The translations under genes and the position numbers were made by a program. A stretch of 64,000 nucleotides of DNA from Daphnia carinata (lineage: Eukaryota; Arthropoda; Branchiopoda; Diplostraca; Daphniidae): the NCBI RefSeq assembly GCF_022539665.2, contig NC_081337.1, positions 5,370,679 through 5,434,678 of the forward strand, given 5' to 3'. The notes under the pieces are model-generated. The model saw nothing but the letters and a program-made list of their open reading frames with translations. It made no database searches and had not been told where the DNA came from. This document shows positions 18,021-29,373 of the stretch, one piece after another (position 1 is the stretch's first letter; each line of letters opens with the position of its first letter).

Positions 18021-19967
18021 ATGTTTTTAACATCGCTTTTCTCTTTGCTGCCCTTGTGGCCACAAACACGTACAGAACCGCAGATCAGAAAAAGTTTCCC
18101 TCCTGAAGACCCAGATCAGCTGACTGATGAGAAACTTAAAAACGCATCAAACCAAAACGGCAAGGATTCAACATTCTTTTGGTTCGAGAATGAAGGAATG
18201 CCAATCTCTCGCAGCAGACGCTACTCACAGCTGAATGATGAGAAACTTAAAAACGCATCAAACCAAAACGACAAGAATTCAACACTCTTTTGGTTTGAGA
18301 ACGAAGGAATCCCACCCTGTCGCAGCAGACGCCATTCACAGCTTCATCGCGACGCAGCGGCGCATCAACACCATCTGAATGCAGTAACCGCCCAGCATGT
18401 GGACAAGAAGATTAATCCCCAACACGCGTCCATCTTTATCCCAACTTCTGTACCAGTGGATGAAGTTCTGCCTTTTGTGGCCATCGACATCGATGTTGAA
18501 GACAATGGAGACCAAGTAGGTGAAGTTCTGCCTTTTGTGGCCATCGACATCGATGTTGAAGACAATGGAGACCAAACGGATGAGAAATCTGCAAACCAAT
18601 TGCCACCAGTTGACAAGGTTAATCCCTATCGATTGGTTAAGGCCAGCGGTGTTAAATCCTCCCCTAGGCCGGTCTACCCGATTGTAACGGGATTTCCACC
18701 ACCAATACCTGAAGAGTACCAGGACCGAACTTGGCCCATCCAAGAAGGACGTGAACATGTGTCCATCTTTGTCCCAACTGTTGTACCAGTAGGTGAAGTT
18801 CTGCCTTTTGTGGCCATCGACATCGATGTTGAAGACAATGGAGACCAAGTAGGTGAAGTTCTGCCTTTTGTGGCCATCGACATCGATGTTGAAGACAATG
18901 GAGACCAAACGGATGAGAAATCTGCAAATCAATTGCCACCAGTTGACAAGGTTAATCCCTATCGATTGGTTAAGGCCAACGGTGTTAAATCCTCACCGAG
19001 ACCGGTCTACCCGATGGTAACGGGATTTCCACCACCCATACCTCAAGAGTACCAGGAACGAAACTGGCCCAGCCAAGAAAGAAGTGAACGCGTATCCATC
19101 TTTGTCCCAACTGTTGTACCAGTAGGTGAAGTTCTGCCTTTTGTGGCCATCGACATCGATGTTGAAGACAATGGAGACCAAGTAGGTGAAGTACTGCCTT
19201 TTGTGGCCATCGACATCGATGTTGAAGACAATGAAGACCAAGTAGGTGAAGTTCTGCCTTTTGTGGCCATCGACATCGATGTTGAAGACAATGAAGACCA
19301 AACGGATGAGAAATCTGCAAACCAATTGCCACCAGTTGACAAGGTTAATCCCTATCGATTGGTTAAGGCCAGCGGTGTTAAATCCTCACCGAGACCGGTC
19401 TACCCGATGGTAACGGGATTTCCACCACCAATACCTGAAGAGTACCAGGACCGAAGCTGGCCTAGCCACGAAGGAAGTGAACATGTGTCCATCTTTGTCC
19501 CAACTGTTGTACCAGTAGGTGAAGTACTGCCTTTTGTGGCCATCGACATCGATGTTGATGACAATGAAGACCAAACGTTTGAGCAATCTGCAAACCAACA
19601 CCACCCGGCTGTCACGGGATTTCCAACATCGATACTTAGCCTAGACGGAAATGAATTCATGACTGTCTTCATCCCAACTTTTGTATCGGTAGAAGAAATT
19701 CCTCCTTCTGTGGCATTCGATGAACAACCTGCATCTGGGCAATGCGATCAAAGACACCTGGACAATTGCCAAGACCTACCTTCTTCTCGATCAACCACTA
19801 AGTCGCCACCGCAGTGCCAAGTAGTAACTAGAATTATCGACGCCGAAGAGAGTGTCAACTGGCCAGGGATACCGGACCTGTGCCTAGAAGACTGGCCTAT
19901 AACAATACAACAGCCTTCATTGAAACGAATACTTGGCTTGGAAACGTGGTCCGACATTTTTTTTTAA
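18021..19967 (+). CDS. Repetitive acidic protein of unknown function
   Basis: Single open frame, 648 residues from the ATG at 18021, with a hydrophobic start (MFLTSLFSLLPLWP) that could be a signal peptide. Not recognised. Layout: two copies of a 37-residue unit (DEKLKNASNQN, WFENEG, SRSRR or CRSRR), then a 111-residue higher-order repeat containing SIFVPTVVPV, one to three copies of a 20-residue module (GEVLPFVAIDIDVEDNGDQ), SANQLPPVDKVNPYRLVK and GFPPPIPEEYQ, then a unique tail with a few cysteines. The short module occurs eight times (2, 2, 3, 1). Copies are almost identical in DNA, so they are young or homogenised. The tail repeats a decayed FIPTFVSVEEIPPSVAF. Long minus-strand ORFs here are shadows of the repeat. 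Might be structural or a secreted matrix protein; no evidence decides. Confidence 0.65.
   Translation: MFLTSLFSLLPLWPQTRTEPQIRKSFPPEDPDQLTDEKLKNASNQNGKDSTFFWFENEGMPISRSRRYSQLNDEKLKNASNQNDKNSTLFWFENEGIPPCRSRRHSQLHRDAAAHQHHLNAVTAQHVDKKINPQHASIFIPTSVPVDEVLPFVAIDIDVEDNGDQVGEVLPFVAIDIDVEDNGDQTDEKSANQLPPVDKVNPYRLVKASGVKSSPRPVYPIVTGFPPPIPEEYQDRTWPIQEGREHVSIFVPTVVPVGEVLPFVAIDIDVEDNGDQVGEVLPFVAIDIDVEDNGDQTDEKSANQLPPVDKVNPYRLVKANGVKSSPRPVYPMVTGFPPPIPQEYQERNWPSQERSERVSIFVPTVVPVGEVLPFVAIDIDVEDNGDQVGEVLPFVAIDIDVEDNEDQVGEVLPFVAIDIDVEDNEDQTDEKSANQLPPVDKVNPYRLVKASGVKSSPRPVYPMVTGFPPPIPEEYQDRSWPSHEGSEHVSIFVPTVVPVGEVLPFVAIDIDVDDNEDQTFEQSANQHHPAVTGFPTSILSLDGNEFMTVFIPTFVSVEEIPPSVAFDEQPASGQCDQRHLDNCQDLPSSRSTTKSPPQCQVVTRIIDAEESVNWPGIPDLCLEDWPITIQQPSLKRILGLETWSDIFF
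18120..18341 (+). repeat. Two-copy 111-base coding repeat
   Basis: Units begin at 18120 and 18231, each encoding DEKLKNASNQN, then FWFENEG, then a basic SRR stretch. Exactly 111 bases apart. Confidence 0.85.
18423..19600 (+). repeat. 333-base higher-order repeat with nested 60-base minisatellite
   Basis: Sixty-base modules begin at 18456, 18516, 18789, 18849, 19122, 19182, 19242 and 19515. The larger blocks start 333, 333 and 393 bases apart, the last being 333 plus one extra module. All steps are multiples of three, so the reading frame is kept whatever the copy number. Confidence 0.92.
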
Positions 19968-20571
19968 CTTTAATGTTCGCTCGAACTGAACCATCGCTCT
20001 TTCCGTGTAGCAATCCAAAGGGACTGGTCTGCTAACCCGCTAAAGGTGTTGTTCATCGCCGCGAATAGGGGGACTTGCCTTACTTTTCTGCTTCACTTGC
20101 CTTCTTCACGGCGCAGCTTGAATGCATGTGTTGGGATGTCAGTATTGCACTTATACTCGTTAAAAGTGCTTGCTGGTATCTCGACGCTTGCTTCCGCTAG
20201 TCTGAAGAAGATCAAATGATGGCAGAAAATGTATAGGTTGTCTCACTGTTCGCGGCAATGATTCACCTACCTTTACGGGGGATTCTATCCTTAAAATAGT
20301 TGTTCGGTTCCTAAGGTGCGCTACCCGGAACATGACGCTTCAAAATTCTGTAAATAAGTCTTTCAATAAAAAATTCTGTTCCATAATTTGAACATCTTAT
20401 TATTTATTTTTATTTTTAAACATTGCATTTTATTCCGATTTACACGATAGACGGCGGTCCCGAAACAAGATGAACACCAAAACTAATTAATATGGCCTTT
20501 GAGTTGTAATAAAAAACATCGCGTAATGCACAAGGTGACTAGTGACTAATCCTTACAAATGCATTGACGCA
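19968..20571. other. Gap between repeat-protein gene and amidase gene
   Basis: 3' flank with AATAAA at 20365; the downstream gene is on the opposite strand and ends at 20572, so the two are tail to tail. No gene seen. Confidence 0.5.
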
Positions 20572-23101
20572 TTAACAGGTTATGGGGGAGGATGGCACCC
20601 ATCCGCCAAATGCTTGTTCTAGTTCAGCTGCCACTGCCAGTGTCAGATGATCATTATGCAGGTTACCGATAACCTTAATCAAACATAAAAATAAATCAAA
20701 GTTAAATATCACAGAGGAAATTAGTTGACTAGACGTAAGCTAAAGATAAAGTTGTTGGTTCACAAGACGTTTTTTTCATCTTTTTCTACCGCACTTTGTC
20801 TACTATTATGCCATTTTGGCATAACTATAAAAAGAGGAAGGGAGAGATTTTGTAGCGCGAATTCACAAAAGGGTTAGGCGATAGTAATAGACAAAGCTGG
20901 GTAAAAGAAGAGTGAAAAAACAACCGCCAAAAAGACCTGTATTCCTAGTGGAACGCCCCAAGATCCAAGACCTAGTGGCACTTGGGTGACTGGGAAACCG
21001 AGCACGTTGAAAATGGCTACGTAAGCAAAGTTGAAAGGCCTTGTTAACGACTGATTGTGATAAAAGGCAGCAGTAGGATGAGTTGGAACAAGTAGAACTC
21101 CGCCATCACCCAAGACTTCCTGTGTGTGAATAATACAAAGGAGTAACATTTAAATTTCATCTGTAAAAGGTAACAAAAACAAATCACTTGTAATTGTAGT
21201 CGTAGGTCATCACACATGGCCCTCATTTTCACAGACAATGGATGAGATGATGGAGGACACAGTTTTTCCAAGAATCCCATAGCAAGGGCAAACAAAGTGT
21301 GGTCACACTTGCCAATACAAAACTTAAGAAATTCTGCTACCAGTGAAATTTGGCCCTGGTCAGACATGTTGGGAAAATGTAAGACATTTTTTTATCATGC
21401 ATTTAGTTGATGTTGTAGGTTATCTACCTTTCTCATAGCCAATTCAGCAACAAATGGTGGATTACCAGCTGAGGTCATTTTGACGGACCACATTTCCATT
21501 GCATGATACAATAGAGGCAGTTTCAACTGGTGACGATGGAATAGGTAAGTACTTGGAATCATATTTGTGACAAAGAAATTAACAAACTATACTTTTTGGA
21601 CAGATACATTGTAAGTGTCCCGGATATGGTGAACTACTTTTCTCTGAGCCTTCTTTAAATCTGGATGAACACGACTTAGCAGAGGATTCTTTCCAAAGTG
21701 TTCCATGTAAAAGTAACGTATTTTGGACAAGGAAACCTGTTTGGTAATAATTTAAATGATTCGTGAAACATTACCTGCATGTTTTTGTGCCAATCACAGA
21801 CATACTTTGTTCAATGTACCTTTTTATCCAGGTTAAGCTGCTTGACGTTATCACCAGCAAGAACCCGATACATTGGCAACAGATCGCAGCAGAAACGGCT
21901 CATTGGTCCGGTAACTAGATAAGTCTGAAGAACTTTTTCAGCTACTGGTTGCTGCTCGTGATTACTCACAATTCCTGGAGTCAAATAGGACGAAAATCTT
22001 GCCAACAACGCATCGTAAATATTACAACGTGAAATTTTTTAACTGAACCTGACGTGGGTTTATGCCCAAAGATTCCGTTGAAGAATGCCGGTAAGCGGAT
22101 CGATCCACCAATATCGGAGCCTTTTGGAAAATTGAAATTTCTTCAACCATTTCGTTCTGAACGCATGTCTAAACTAAATTACCGATGCCAAATGGGGATC
22201 CAGCAGCTGCAAGCAGACCGGCCTTATAAACCCAGAGAGAATCATCAGTAACTGCATTACCATTTGTTGAATACTTAGATTTGTCTTAATGTTTTTTTTA
22301 TACCTCTCCACCAGATGAACCTCCAACCGTTCTGTTAACATCATAAGGGTTGCGCGATCGGCCGTACACGTTATTAAGCGATTCCCACCACATGCACATT
22401 TCCGGAACGTTCGTGATAGCCAACATAATGGCTCCAGCCTTCTTCATGAGAACCACAACATCAGAATCAAATTCACCAATAATATCCTTGCGTTTGACTA
22501 GGCCCGATGTGTAATGCAATCCTAAACATCTGCAAGTTATTTCGTTTCGAAAGAAACAAACCAGTTTTTCCCAGTCTATTTGTACCGGCCACAGAGAAAC
22601 AATCCTTAATGGTGAATGGAACTCCAAGAAAAGGAGTTTCCTCCTCAAGGCTTTTTTCATCTTTTTTCCCAGACTGAAGCAATAGGTCCACCTTCCGGGC
22701 CTCTTCCAGTGCCAGATCGAACCGATTGTCAACGACACAGTTGACGATGGGGTTAACTGCTTCAATTCTACGTATAAAGGTCTTGACAACTTCCTCGCTC
22801 GTTATCTATTAAAATGAACTTAAATTTCAGAAGTTGAATTCATTTACATTTAAATTAACGAATGAACAGGAACTAGTTTCACCTCTTGCGTTCTGATTTT
22901 TTTAGCAAGACTAGTTGCACTCTCTAACAAGATTGAATTATCTATAGCAGGTAACGGAGTTTTTTCTTTATTTCGATAAACGAACCAAAATATGACATTG
23001 GAAAAAATCTCTATCGTTCTGAACAAAACGGTGAGGAGAAGCGCCGCAAACCAAGTAAAATTTTTCATTTTCTCTTCCTGGCACCCCGCATGTGTAGCCA
23101 T
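20572..23101 (-). CDS. FAAH2: Fatty-acid amide hydrolase 2-like amidase, copy A
   Basis: Membrane-bound amidase-signature serine hydrolase that cleaves fatty-acid amides. Eleven exons, read from the right: 22883-23101, 22586-22805, 22304-22521, 22183-22222, 22049-22120, 21820-21974, 21593-21736, 21428-21526, 21188-21355, 20937-21119, 20572-20673; total 539 residues, close to human FAAH2 (532). An N-terminal membrane segment covers about residues 15-40 ([10 protein letters not shown]). Catalytic triad visible: Lys140 in VPFTIKD, Ser215 in GGSSGGE, Ser239 in GSDIGGSIR, with the usual 24-residue spacing between the serines. The final exon encodes [19 protein letters not shown] and stops. If the intron after exon 10 were retained, the protein would end in a hydrophobic [14 protein letters not shown] tail instead. 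Copy B at 26200 has identical exon lengths. Confidence 0.92.
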
Positions 23102-24108
23102 TTCTACTGAATTTGTAAGACGTTCAAAAAAAAAATTTTTTTTACTACTTTCCCGTGAAATCTAAGCACACGCACTATAGGACGCGCAAGTGGAAATAGT
23201 ATTTCGTTTTGTCATTATCATCTTTGTTGGTTTATCTACTTGGTCTTGTTTCGAGACTCGGATAGCAAAAGATGCGTACGAGATAATTCTGTACGAATAG
23301 TATCTCGGTTTAGGACGACTATTGTGTTTACTTTCTGTTCAAGCAACAAAAAACAAACATATCTTATTAGGGAAGGTAGGAACTGCAAAGAAACCAGGGG
23401 TTTATGAGGCATTCTAAGGGCAAAATAATGGATAAGCAGTGACATTCTTCTAAACCACGTTGTGTTCTGCAATTTAATGCTGAATAATTTTTCGTCATGC
23501 GTCTGCTGAACGTGCAGAAAACCAGCGCGTAAGTGACAGATGAAAGGGAAAAAGTTGAATGAGGGCGAAATGAAGACGAGTTGTTATGGATTTGTGGTGA
23601 AAATACAGTATTTTTTTTTTCAATTAAAAATGCGGGTATTTCTTCTTCATATGGGTTTTCTGTTCTTCGTCTGCCGGCTCTAAGGAAAAAAAGAGAATCG
23701 ATATACAATAGCAGACCATCGCCATAGCCATTCCTCCAAATACAATTTATCTCAGGTTTGTACAAGTCATCTCATCAAGTGATCCACAAGAAAAAAGAAA
23801 AATAAATTCAAGTCAGAAAATACGTTGTGCAAGGCAAATGGATTAGAATGTGGGCTACATACATTCTTTTTCAGAAAACATTTGGAACAATTGAAAAAGA
23901 AAAGAATAACAGTGTTCTAGCAAAATTTATTCAGGATTCCGTGTAAGACACGTCGAACGGGACGTGCTTCTGATTATAACGACTTGTGTCGTAATGCGGT
24001 TTTCATTATCGTCAGCTGGTAGTGTGGACCTCGAATGTATATCAACAAGTGGGTTGGTCATAAGAAAACTAAATTTTTCTGTTGTCAAACAAAAAGTTAT
24101 TCTTAACA
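23102..24108. other. Divergent promoter region, amidase A and syntaxin
   Basis: The two genes start on opposite strands about 1 kb apart. Apart from the small minus-strand ORF listed at 23624-23731, no gene is recognised. Confidence 0.5.
23624..23731 (-). CDS. Possible 35-residue membrane microprotein or terminal exon
   Basis: ATG in a strong context (G at -3 and +4) opens MAMAMVCYCISILFFSLEP, a hydrophobic stretch, then a charged tail DEEQKTHMKKKYPHF and a stop. Alternatively the tail alone is a last exon, because TTCTCTTTTTTTCCTTAG directly before it is a very good acceptor. No family recognised; single-pass microproteins of this size exist in mitochondria and ER but chance is quite possible. 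Confidence 0.25.
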   Translation of the reverse strand: MAMAMVCYCISILFFSLEPADEEQKTHMKKKYPHF

Positions 24109-25710
24109 ATGCCAAAAGACAGATTAGCTGAATTGCATGTACATAAAAAACTTATTTAATTAGTCTTTTAACCATTACTTTGAGTTTTTATTCCTATAGT
24201 TTGGTACCCTTTATCTAATTAATAGGCAAAAAATGGAGGACATCAATGTGATGAAGAAGACACTTTGTTGGAAGTTCGGATACATCCATCTAAGGTATTA
24301 ATGTCTTGCTTGGAATGTATGACAATTAATTAATATACGAAATTTTTCCATTGAATAGTTTTATCAAAGAACAGAAGTTCTTGAGGCATCATTATGTAAA
24401 ATTCAAGAACAAATAAATCAGCAGAAAATCCTGCAAGAAAGTGTTCTTGCCTCCTCAACAAATCAAAGTAATGAATGTTTAGAGTTTAATGAAAAAGGAA
24501 ACAGTGATTGTTTGATAATTTGCATTTTTCCTGTCCATTCTGTTGGTCACCTTAGGTTCAAAGGAGAACCTGGAGAGGGTATCAAAGTCAATCACAACAA
24601 ATATGATGCAGACTGGAAAAGACCTGAAAGGTGTTGATCATGTACGTTACACTCTTGGAACGGGATTTTTAAAAATTGCTATTTTTTGTTTATTAACGTT
24701 TTCGCAAGATTTGAAATTGGCAGCCGCCAAGGATTTTCACAATCGGAAAATTACCGAAACAGAATTTCGTATGGTTAACAATTTGCAATCATCTCTAACC
24801 ATTAGGTCAATATTGCCTATTTTCAACTTTTTATTAGCTTTGTTAATAGATTTGCTAGGTATTTACGCATTCTTTTACAGATTTCAGGCATTATGGGACG
24901 AATTATGTTGTATTCGCAACGCGTACGAAAGTAAATGCAAAAGAAGGATTCAACGCCAGTTGGAGATCGGTGAGTTCATGACGCGAACTTCGTGCTACTT
25001 GATTAGCACGAAATAGGCAATCAATCTTTTGATTTTTTTTATTTTTATTTAAGTAGACTTCATCAAACGAGTTTACAATACCTTACTGTTTTTGTATCTA
25101 TCTATTCTGAATCTATTATTATTATTATTTTTTTTTTTTTTTTTAATTTTTTTATTTTTTTTTTTTTTTTTTGCAACAGCTGGCTACGAAATGGGCGATG
25201 ACGAAGTTGAGACTGCGCTGACTTCTGGATTATCAGTCTTTTCAAAAGAGGTACTCTAACCACAATCTCTTAATGTGATTCTTGTGATGATTCCAGCCAC
25301 TTAGTTGTAATTCAGTTCGGGGAATGTGAAGCTGCAAAATTGGCTCTCCGCGACCTTGAAAACAGACGTCAAGAATTGCTCGGCTTGGAGAAGAATATAC
25401 AAGAAATGCATGACTTGTTTGTGGAACTCAACCTTTTAGTAGAGTGCCAGGTAAATTTTTATCGATTTTCTTTTTATGCGTTTTTTCGATAATTTCTTAT
25501 GTATTTACACTCACGTAGGGTGAAGTTGTTAACAGCATAGAAAAGAATGTTAGTCAGGCGGTAGGCAATGTAGAAGGCGGGAAGCACCATTTGCAAGAAG
25601 CAAAGCAGAAACAGACATCGTTCCGCAAAAAAAAGGTCGTTTGCATTGCCGTTGTTGTTGGAATGCTAGTCCTGGCAGTCGTCATCACAATATCCATTAT
25701 TTTCGGATAG
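24109..25710 (+). CDS. Syntaxin (Qa-SNARE), plasma-membrane type
   Basis: t-SNARE for vesicle fusion, tail-anchored at the membrane. Nine exons in frame: 24109-24138, 24226-24294, 24359-24467, 24556-24630, 24709-24805, 24881-24969, 25180-25250, 25316-25450, 25519-25710; 288 residues, the standard syntaxin length. It starts MPKDRLAELH, like syntaxin-1 (MTKDRL), on a 30-base coding exon. Habc helices cover about 30-150, and the KCKRRIQRQLEI signature lies near 145-156. The SNARE motif runs about 185-255 with the zero-layer Gln at 225 (LLVECQGEVV). A KKK then a hydrophobic anchor (VVCIAVVVGMLVLAVVITIS) ends the protein. The Habc core is diverged from neuronal syntaxin-1, so subclass (1 to 4) is unsure. 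It sits between two amidase paralogues on the opposite strand. A T-rich tract precedes exon seven. Confidence 0.9.
25105..25172 (+). repeat. T-rich low-complexity tract in syntaxin intron
   Basis: About 65 bases almost wholly T, with TTA triplets at the left, ending a few bases before the acceptor of exon seven. It acts as an extended polypyrimidine tract; length is likely variable. Confidence 0.8.
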
Positions 25711-26199
25711 ACACAAGTATCTCATTCTTGGTTTGATTCTTAGGCTATTGTAAAATAATTTGGTGACGGCAGTTCACAAAGCTGCAAGTTCAACTATTCG
25801 GTCCAGAATTTGTTAGAGGTACCTTAGTGGTTGGAATTTCGCACGTTTTATTTTTAGCTTTCATTTGTTATTTCTTTTCTTGTTTTCCCGTTCGATCATC
25901 TACATAGTAATTTAGATTTAGCGTGACTTAGTTTACATTCCAAATTAGGGATTAATAAGAAGTTTGTATTATGCAGTAATTGTACACTGATACCGTTTAA
26001 CTTGCTATCGGAATGCAATTATTTGTGCCACAAATAGACTCCGACTTATAAGACAGCAAAAAATATTTGTAGAAGCAAAGAAGTAAACAACTAGCATATT
26101 TCTTCATTTCAACTTGAAGTGTAGATAATTTCACTGATGTATTCCGTCTGATCGTGATGTGTTATCTTCATGATGGATAAAAGAGACCGTTGGAAGCGG
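25711..26199. other. Tail-to-tail gap, syntaxin and amidase B
   Basis: 3' UTR sequence of the two converging genes; A/T-rich, nothing else seen. Confidence 0.5.
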
Positions 26200-28535
26200 T
26201 CAACAAGTTATGGTGGAAGGTGATACCCAACCGCCAAATGCACGTTCGAGTTCGGCTGCGACAGCTAGAGTCAGGTGGTCGTTATGCAAATTGCCAACAA
26301 CCTGTGTTCGTTAAAATGTTACATTGTACAAATGGAACAGGATCTTGTATGAATGTATTTTGTTAATTGAAAATTACCTGAACTCCTAACGGGACGCCCC
26401 ACGATCCGAGACCAAGAGGTACTTGTGTGACAGGAAAGCCGAGCACATTAAAAATTGCTGTGTAGGCGGCGTTGAGCGGCTTCGTAAGCGGCTGATTGTG
26501 GTACAAAGCCGGAGTTGGATGGGGTGGCACGAACAAAACGCCATCGTCTCCCAGCAGTTCCTGCAAATAAGTAAAATATTTTTAAAGAAAACATCCATCT
26601 ACTAAATGATATGTTTTTATTTTTACCTGTAGTTCGCGTCGCAATTCATCGCACATGGCCATCATTTTGACAGATGTCGGATGTGTTGAATCGAGGCTAA
26701 ATTTTTCTAGGAAACCCATTGCAAGACCAGGCAAAGTGTAGTCAGATTGTCCAACGCAAAACTTGAGCAACTCGGTCCCAATTGAGACTTCACCCTAACA
26801 AATAGGTAATTTTAGAAGTATACTTCGATTTTTTGTTCAGATAGACTAAGAATGTGGTCAGCGAAATACCTGTCTCATTGCTAATTCCGCTGCAAAAGAT
26901 GGGTTCCCACCGGTACTCATTTTCACAAACCAAATTTCCATTGCGTGGTAGAACTTTGAAAATTCAACCTATTGAAAGAGCTGTTAGATTCAGAGAAGTG
27001 GAAGCAAATACTATAAACTACGTGCTAATCTCTCTACTTACTTTCTGAACGGGGATGTTGTAAGCCTGCTGAATGTGACGAACTACCTTCATCTGAGCCT
27101 CCTTTAGATCAGGGTGAACACGACTTAATAGCGGAACTTTACCAAAATTTTCCATGTAAAAGTACCGTAATTTGGTAACCTTAACCTAGATAATTAAGAC
27201 GGCGATAATATTCATGGATTGAACAGTGATTAGTTGTTAATGCCTACCTTTTCATCTAATTTAAGCTTGGCTATGTTATCAGACGCTAAAATCCGAAACA
27301 TCGGCATTAGATCTGAACAGAAGCGACTCATAGGTCCGGTAACAAGAAACGTCTGGAGAACTTTTTCAGCTACCGGTTGCTGTTCAAAGTTACTTACAAT
27401 TCCTGGATTTACGTATCGAAAATTAAATAGTAATTAATTACATTTGCCAATTTTCTAGTGTAACTGCACCTCTTGTTGGCTTATGTCCAAATATTCCGTT
27501 GAAGAAGGCTGGCATACGGATGGATCCTCCAATATCAGAGCCTTTTCAAAGAAATGGGGTTAAGAAATTGCAACAACGATGCCATATAATCATTAAAATA
27601 CCGATGCCAAATGGAGAACCACCAGATGCAAGCAAAGCGGCCTTAAAAAAGAAAAAAGAAAAGAAGAAAGACAGAAAAAAAAAGGGATTTAATGGTTATT
27701 ACTAAGTACGAATTGTCAGTTACAGTTCACCTACCTCTCCACCTGATGAGCCACCGACTATTCTATTGGTATCGTAGGGGTTGCGTGACCGACCATATAC
27801 TTTATTGTTTGATTCCCACCACATGCAAAGTTCAGACACGTTTGTGACGGCCAAAATTATGGCACCCGCCTTTTTCATAAGTGCCACAACGTCGGAATCA
27901 AACTGACCTATGATATCTTTGCGCTTAACTAAACCAGCAGTGTAGCGCAAACCTATTACAAACAACACAATCAACCACATTCATGTCATACATATTTGTG
28001 ATGAAGACAGTGTATACCTGTCACTGAAAAGCAATCTTTAATTGTGAACGGAACTCCAAGAAAAGGTGTCTCTAATTCAAGAGTCTCTTTGTCCTTTTGC
28101 CCTGATTGAATCAGCTGGTCCACCTTTTGTGCCTCTTTTAGTGCCAGCTCGAATCGATTGTCAACAACACAGTTTATAATTGGATTGATCGCCTGGATTC
28201 TGCCAATAAACACCTTGACCACTTCTTCACTGGTAACCTAAAAAAATTTCCATTTAGTTTGGTAGTTGGGGTTACACATTGAATCTAAAATAGTGTAGCA
28301 GTGTATGTTATTCCACCTTTTGATTTCTGATTTTTCGGGCTAAATTTGAAGCACTCTCTAACAAGAGTAAATTCTCTATTGGTGGCAAAATAGTTTTTTC
28401 TTTTTTTGTGTGAATAAACCAGAATATCACATCTGTAATAACCTCAACAATTCGGAAGAATACTGTTAAAAGAATTCCAACAAACCATGCTTTGTTTTTT
28501 ACTCTTTCTTTTTGACACCATGCTTGTGGAGCCAT
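26200..28535 (-). CDS. FAAH2: Fatty-acid amide hydrolase 2-like amidase, copy B
   Basis: Paralogue of the gene at 20572. Exons from the right: 28317-28535, 28018-28237, 27735-27952, 27602-27641, 27470-27541, 27248-27402, 27042-27185, 26870-26968, 26627-26794, 26378-26560, 26200-26301; 539 residues. Every one of the eleven exons has exactly the same length as in copy A, so no coding indel has been fixed since duplication. Lys140 (VPFTIKD), Ser215 (GGSSGGE) and Ser239 (GSDIGGSIR) are intact, and the N-terminal membrane segment ([11 protein letters not shown]) is kept. Protein divergence outside the catalytic core is clear, so the duplication is not recent. Both copies look functional; different substrates or tissues would be inference. 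Confidence 0.92.
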
Positions 28536-29373
28536 TTTGTAGGTAATGGACTTTTGTCAAAGAAACGGTAAAGCCGTAAATGCTTTTTTTTTTTTTTCAC
28601 GCGAACGCTATATTCGAGCAAAGATGGCACGATTAACGATAGCTTTACGTTTACTTTAGGCAAGTGGGATCAAAAGGAATGTTTGTTGACTGATATCGTA
28701 GTTTCCTATCAACAATAATTATAAAAATACTGTTGGAAGATTTATCACAGGTAATCAGCAACATTGACTGGACGGTGTTTTCCTTTTAACAAGCATCTAG
28801 ATACACTTTACTTTTGTTTTGGTAGTCTTGGCGTCATCTTGCGGTAAGCAAAAGCATTTTTACTACAAATCATACCTCGAACAGTCTCACGAAAAATTGC
28901 AGCAAAAAACTTGAACGAATTTTGGAGATGGACGGAAACGATTTTGACTAGTAGTGCTTTCACTTGCTATACTAACTGCACTAATGAAAGGCTCATGTCA
29001 TCCTCTCAATGTTGCTGTATTTCTATTTTCAAAAGAAAGGCAAGTGCTGGTACACGGCACAACACAGAAAGATTACTTAAAGAACATTTCAGGATGACAT
29101 TTTGAATAAGGAGTAATGATGCAAAGAAACGCTCCTCGAAACAATACAAGGGTTTTATTGTGTTGCGGGAAACAGCAAGTACTGAACTGCAAAATGAACG
29201 TCGCTCTAGTAGAAAAGTAGGTGAACAGAGAAGATGGTGATAACTAGAGTGAACATTTTATACAGGAAGAAAACCGGCAAATTTTACAATTAACACAGCA
29301 TCTCTTCCATAATTTCTGTAATCCAATCCATCGCGTGCCATTTGCAAATTTTCTTCCGGCATTTCATTAACGT
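28536..29373. other. Intergenic gap between amidase B and RAD23
   Basis: Upstream region of the amidase and 3' flank of RAD23, both on the minus strand. No gene seen. Confidence 0.5.

Noticed and set aside
18336-19604. Minus-strand ORFs of up to 198 codons in the repeat-protein gene
   Set aside because: They mirror the repeated plus-strand module; repetition without stops in one copy keeps all copies open.
23367-23765. 132-codon minus-strand ORF
   Set aside because: No motif; it contains a strong splice acceptor and a better small reading in another frame.
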